From Archegozetes longisetosus (taxonomy: Eukaryota; Arthropoda; Arachnida; Sarcoptiformes; Trhypochthoniidae): DNA of 64,000 nt. Positions 62,586-64,000 of the stretch are shown piece by piece. Every line of letters begins with the position of its first letter. The stretch's first letter is position 1. Under the pieces are notes generated by a model, which saw nothing but the letters and a program-made list of their open reading frames with translations, made no database searches and was not told where the DNA came from. Position numbers and translations under genes: made by a program. The stretch covers positions 5,150,220 to 5,214,219 of the forward strand of contig JAEMBT020000001.1 in the NCBI GenBank assembly GCA_018873245.2, read 5' to 3'.

Positions 62586-63693
62586 CCCTAGAACAGTATT
62601 TCATGGATCAAAATGACCCAAAGGTCTATATAAACTGTTGTAATTATTTAATGCAATTTCCAATGTTAATAAAACTGATAATATTTTCAAATGAATATAT
62701 TTAGACCGTATTAAGCAATAAATTAATTATTTACAGATTTTATATTTAAATTGAACCATTTTTAAAGTTAGTTCTATTTAAGTTTAGGCCGTAAGGGAGA
62801 GTTCCGCGGCCCTATAGACCTCGGCCCCCAACCTCCGATTTTGTTGATATTTTTTATACTGATAAAGACGCTAAAATTAATAATTGTTTCTGCTTATGAC
62901 CTTGAGCTTCAACCTATATTATATATGCTAGAAATTTTCAAAGCTCAAAAATTCAAAATTCAATTACAAGAAAATCGTTAAAGATTTTTGAAAATTTTTT
63001 TCACTAAAAATATCAGTATAATCAATAATTTTGGCGCCCCAAAAGACCCAAACAAAAAATCAAAGAAATTGTAAGATCTAATCGTGCACTCTATTTTTAT
63101 TCAAAGATCGGGTTGGGTCTTTTGGGGCGCCATAGTTAAAAAGACGAAAATCTCTCAATAATATTTTAAGTCGTTTTTTATGTAGTTGAATGTTTAAAAT
63201 ATTTTTACAATTAGTGTTTACTCAAAATCTTATTCAAACACAAGGTTTCTGTCAAAGAAACATTGATCATTCTCTTGTAATGAATTTTTAAGCGTCTAAA
63301 CCCTGAAAATTCAAACAACACATTGTAGACTTTGACATCAAAATTAATACACAAACTACTTTCGATTTTAATCTGATTCAATTAAATGAAATTCATAATT
63401 GTCAAAGTTTCCAAAAATAAACTGATTTTATTGTTCTATAAAAAAATTAGTTTATACATATCTGAGGGGCCGGGGCCAATGTCATTTAGGAACTCCTCTT
63501 TGTATGTGAAATAAGTTTTCACTCAAACCTTAAACTGATTACGTCAACGATGACGATACTAATAAAGTACAAAACACGCTAAATGTTATGCACCCTAAAC
63601 CTCACGATAACATGCTCTTCCAAATGAACCGATGGGTCAAAAAGACCCTATTTTACTGAAATCATCAATGAAAATTGTTTTACTGTTTAAGGG
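62586..63693. mobile_element. piggyBac-like non-autonomous element flanked by TTAA
   Basis: The left end CCCTAGAACAGTATTTCATG follows TTAA (62,582-62,585). The right end closes with the inverse of CCCTTAAACAGTAAAACA, followed by TTAA (63,694-63,697). Near each end is a GGGTC motif next to runs of A or T (CAAAATGACCC on the left, GGGTCAAAAAGACCC on the right), a pattern known from piggyBac relatives. No transposase is visible. The interior contains at least one further palindromic insert. Confidence 0.7.
63032..63133. repeat. Palindromic mini-element inside the piggyBac-like element
   Basis: TGGCGCCCCAAAAGACCCA at 63,032-63,050 is inverted at about 63,115-63,133, perfect over 19 bp, with a 64-bp loop. 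It is GC-rich relative to its surroundings. The family is unknown. Confidence 0.7.
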
Positions 63694-63716
63694 TTAATTC
63701 AACATATTATTACTTA

Positions 63717-63796
63717 TTAGGTGAGCCCATAAAGTCCCGGAATTTTAATCGTTATCGTTAATTGAATTTATTCCGACTAGTTATGGGCCCACCTAA
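63717..63796. mobile_element. 80-bp TA-flanked inverted-repeat element
   Basis: It starts TTAGGTGAGCCCATAA at 63,717 and ends with the near-inverse TTATGGGCCCACCTAA at 63,796, flanked by TA on both sides. The terminus resembles those of Tc1/mariner elements. It may be a solo relic of the Tc1-like copy whose transposase start is at 62,557. Confidence 0.65.
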
Positions 63797-64000
63797 TAAT
63801 ATTGATATTCATGTTGATCTCCGACTGTTAATTACTGCTTCATCAACCCGAGGTTACTTAAACCAGAAAATCTAAACCGAGGTTATCATTTTGCGTATAT
63901 ACAAAATTATATTCTTATAACTTTCCCTTTATCCCGGCTATCAATTTTATGGAAATTAGGGTGAGTGACCATAAGCGTAAACTTAATTAACTCAAAGTCT

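Overview
This is AT-rich animal DNA with large introns, canonical GT-AG splice sites and many cut-and-paste DNA transposons. The gene families point to an arthropod: degenerin/ENaC (pickpocket-like) channels, a pair of MH2-only proteins of the Expansion/Rebuff type, and a leucine-rich-repeat protein of the kind annotated in arthropods as Oplophorus-luciferin-monooxygenase-like. An acariform mite or another chelicerate would fit, but the species cannot be fixed from sequence alone. No rRNA, tRNA or CRISPR was seen.

Layout. From 0 to 13.3 kb lies a transposon-rich stretch: Tc1-like, mariner, pogo/Tigger, hAT and several fold-back elements, often nested. Within it, a small two-exon minus-strand gene (5,814-8,100) encodes a 94-aa protein with two copies of an NIN-VG motif; the first copy resembles the RHIM amyloid core. 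From 13.4 to 18.8 kb lies the most striking locus. A minus-strand gene with one 62-nt intron encodes three complete DEG/ENaC subunits head to tail in one predicted 1,281-aa chain. Partial duplicates of the gene's two ends flank it. From 19.4 to 20.8 kb a hAT relic carries a piggyBac-like insert.

From 22.7 to 61.5 kb almost no transposon is visible. Two paralogous MH2-domain genes lie head to head. The minus-strand gene (22,750-29,408; 4 coding exons, 404 aa) and the plus-strand gene (44,065-61,144; 5 coding exons, 599 aa) were joined by matching splice sites, exon phases and protein similarity. In Drosophila such proteins act in tracheal tube size and chitin deposition. A one-exon secreted peptide (35,130-35,357) lies between them. 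An LRR gene with one frameshift (54,993-55,954) sits inside the second intron of the plus-strand gene. From 62.4 to 63.8 kb there is another stack of nested DNA transposons.

How the parts relate: DEG/ENaC channels work as trimers, and each subunit has both ends in the cytoplasm. A chain of three subunits could therefore form a whole channel by itself, which would be a natural concatemer. The MH2 pair probably arose by duplication and may share regulatory DNA in the transposon-poor region between and around them.
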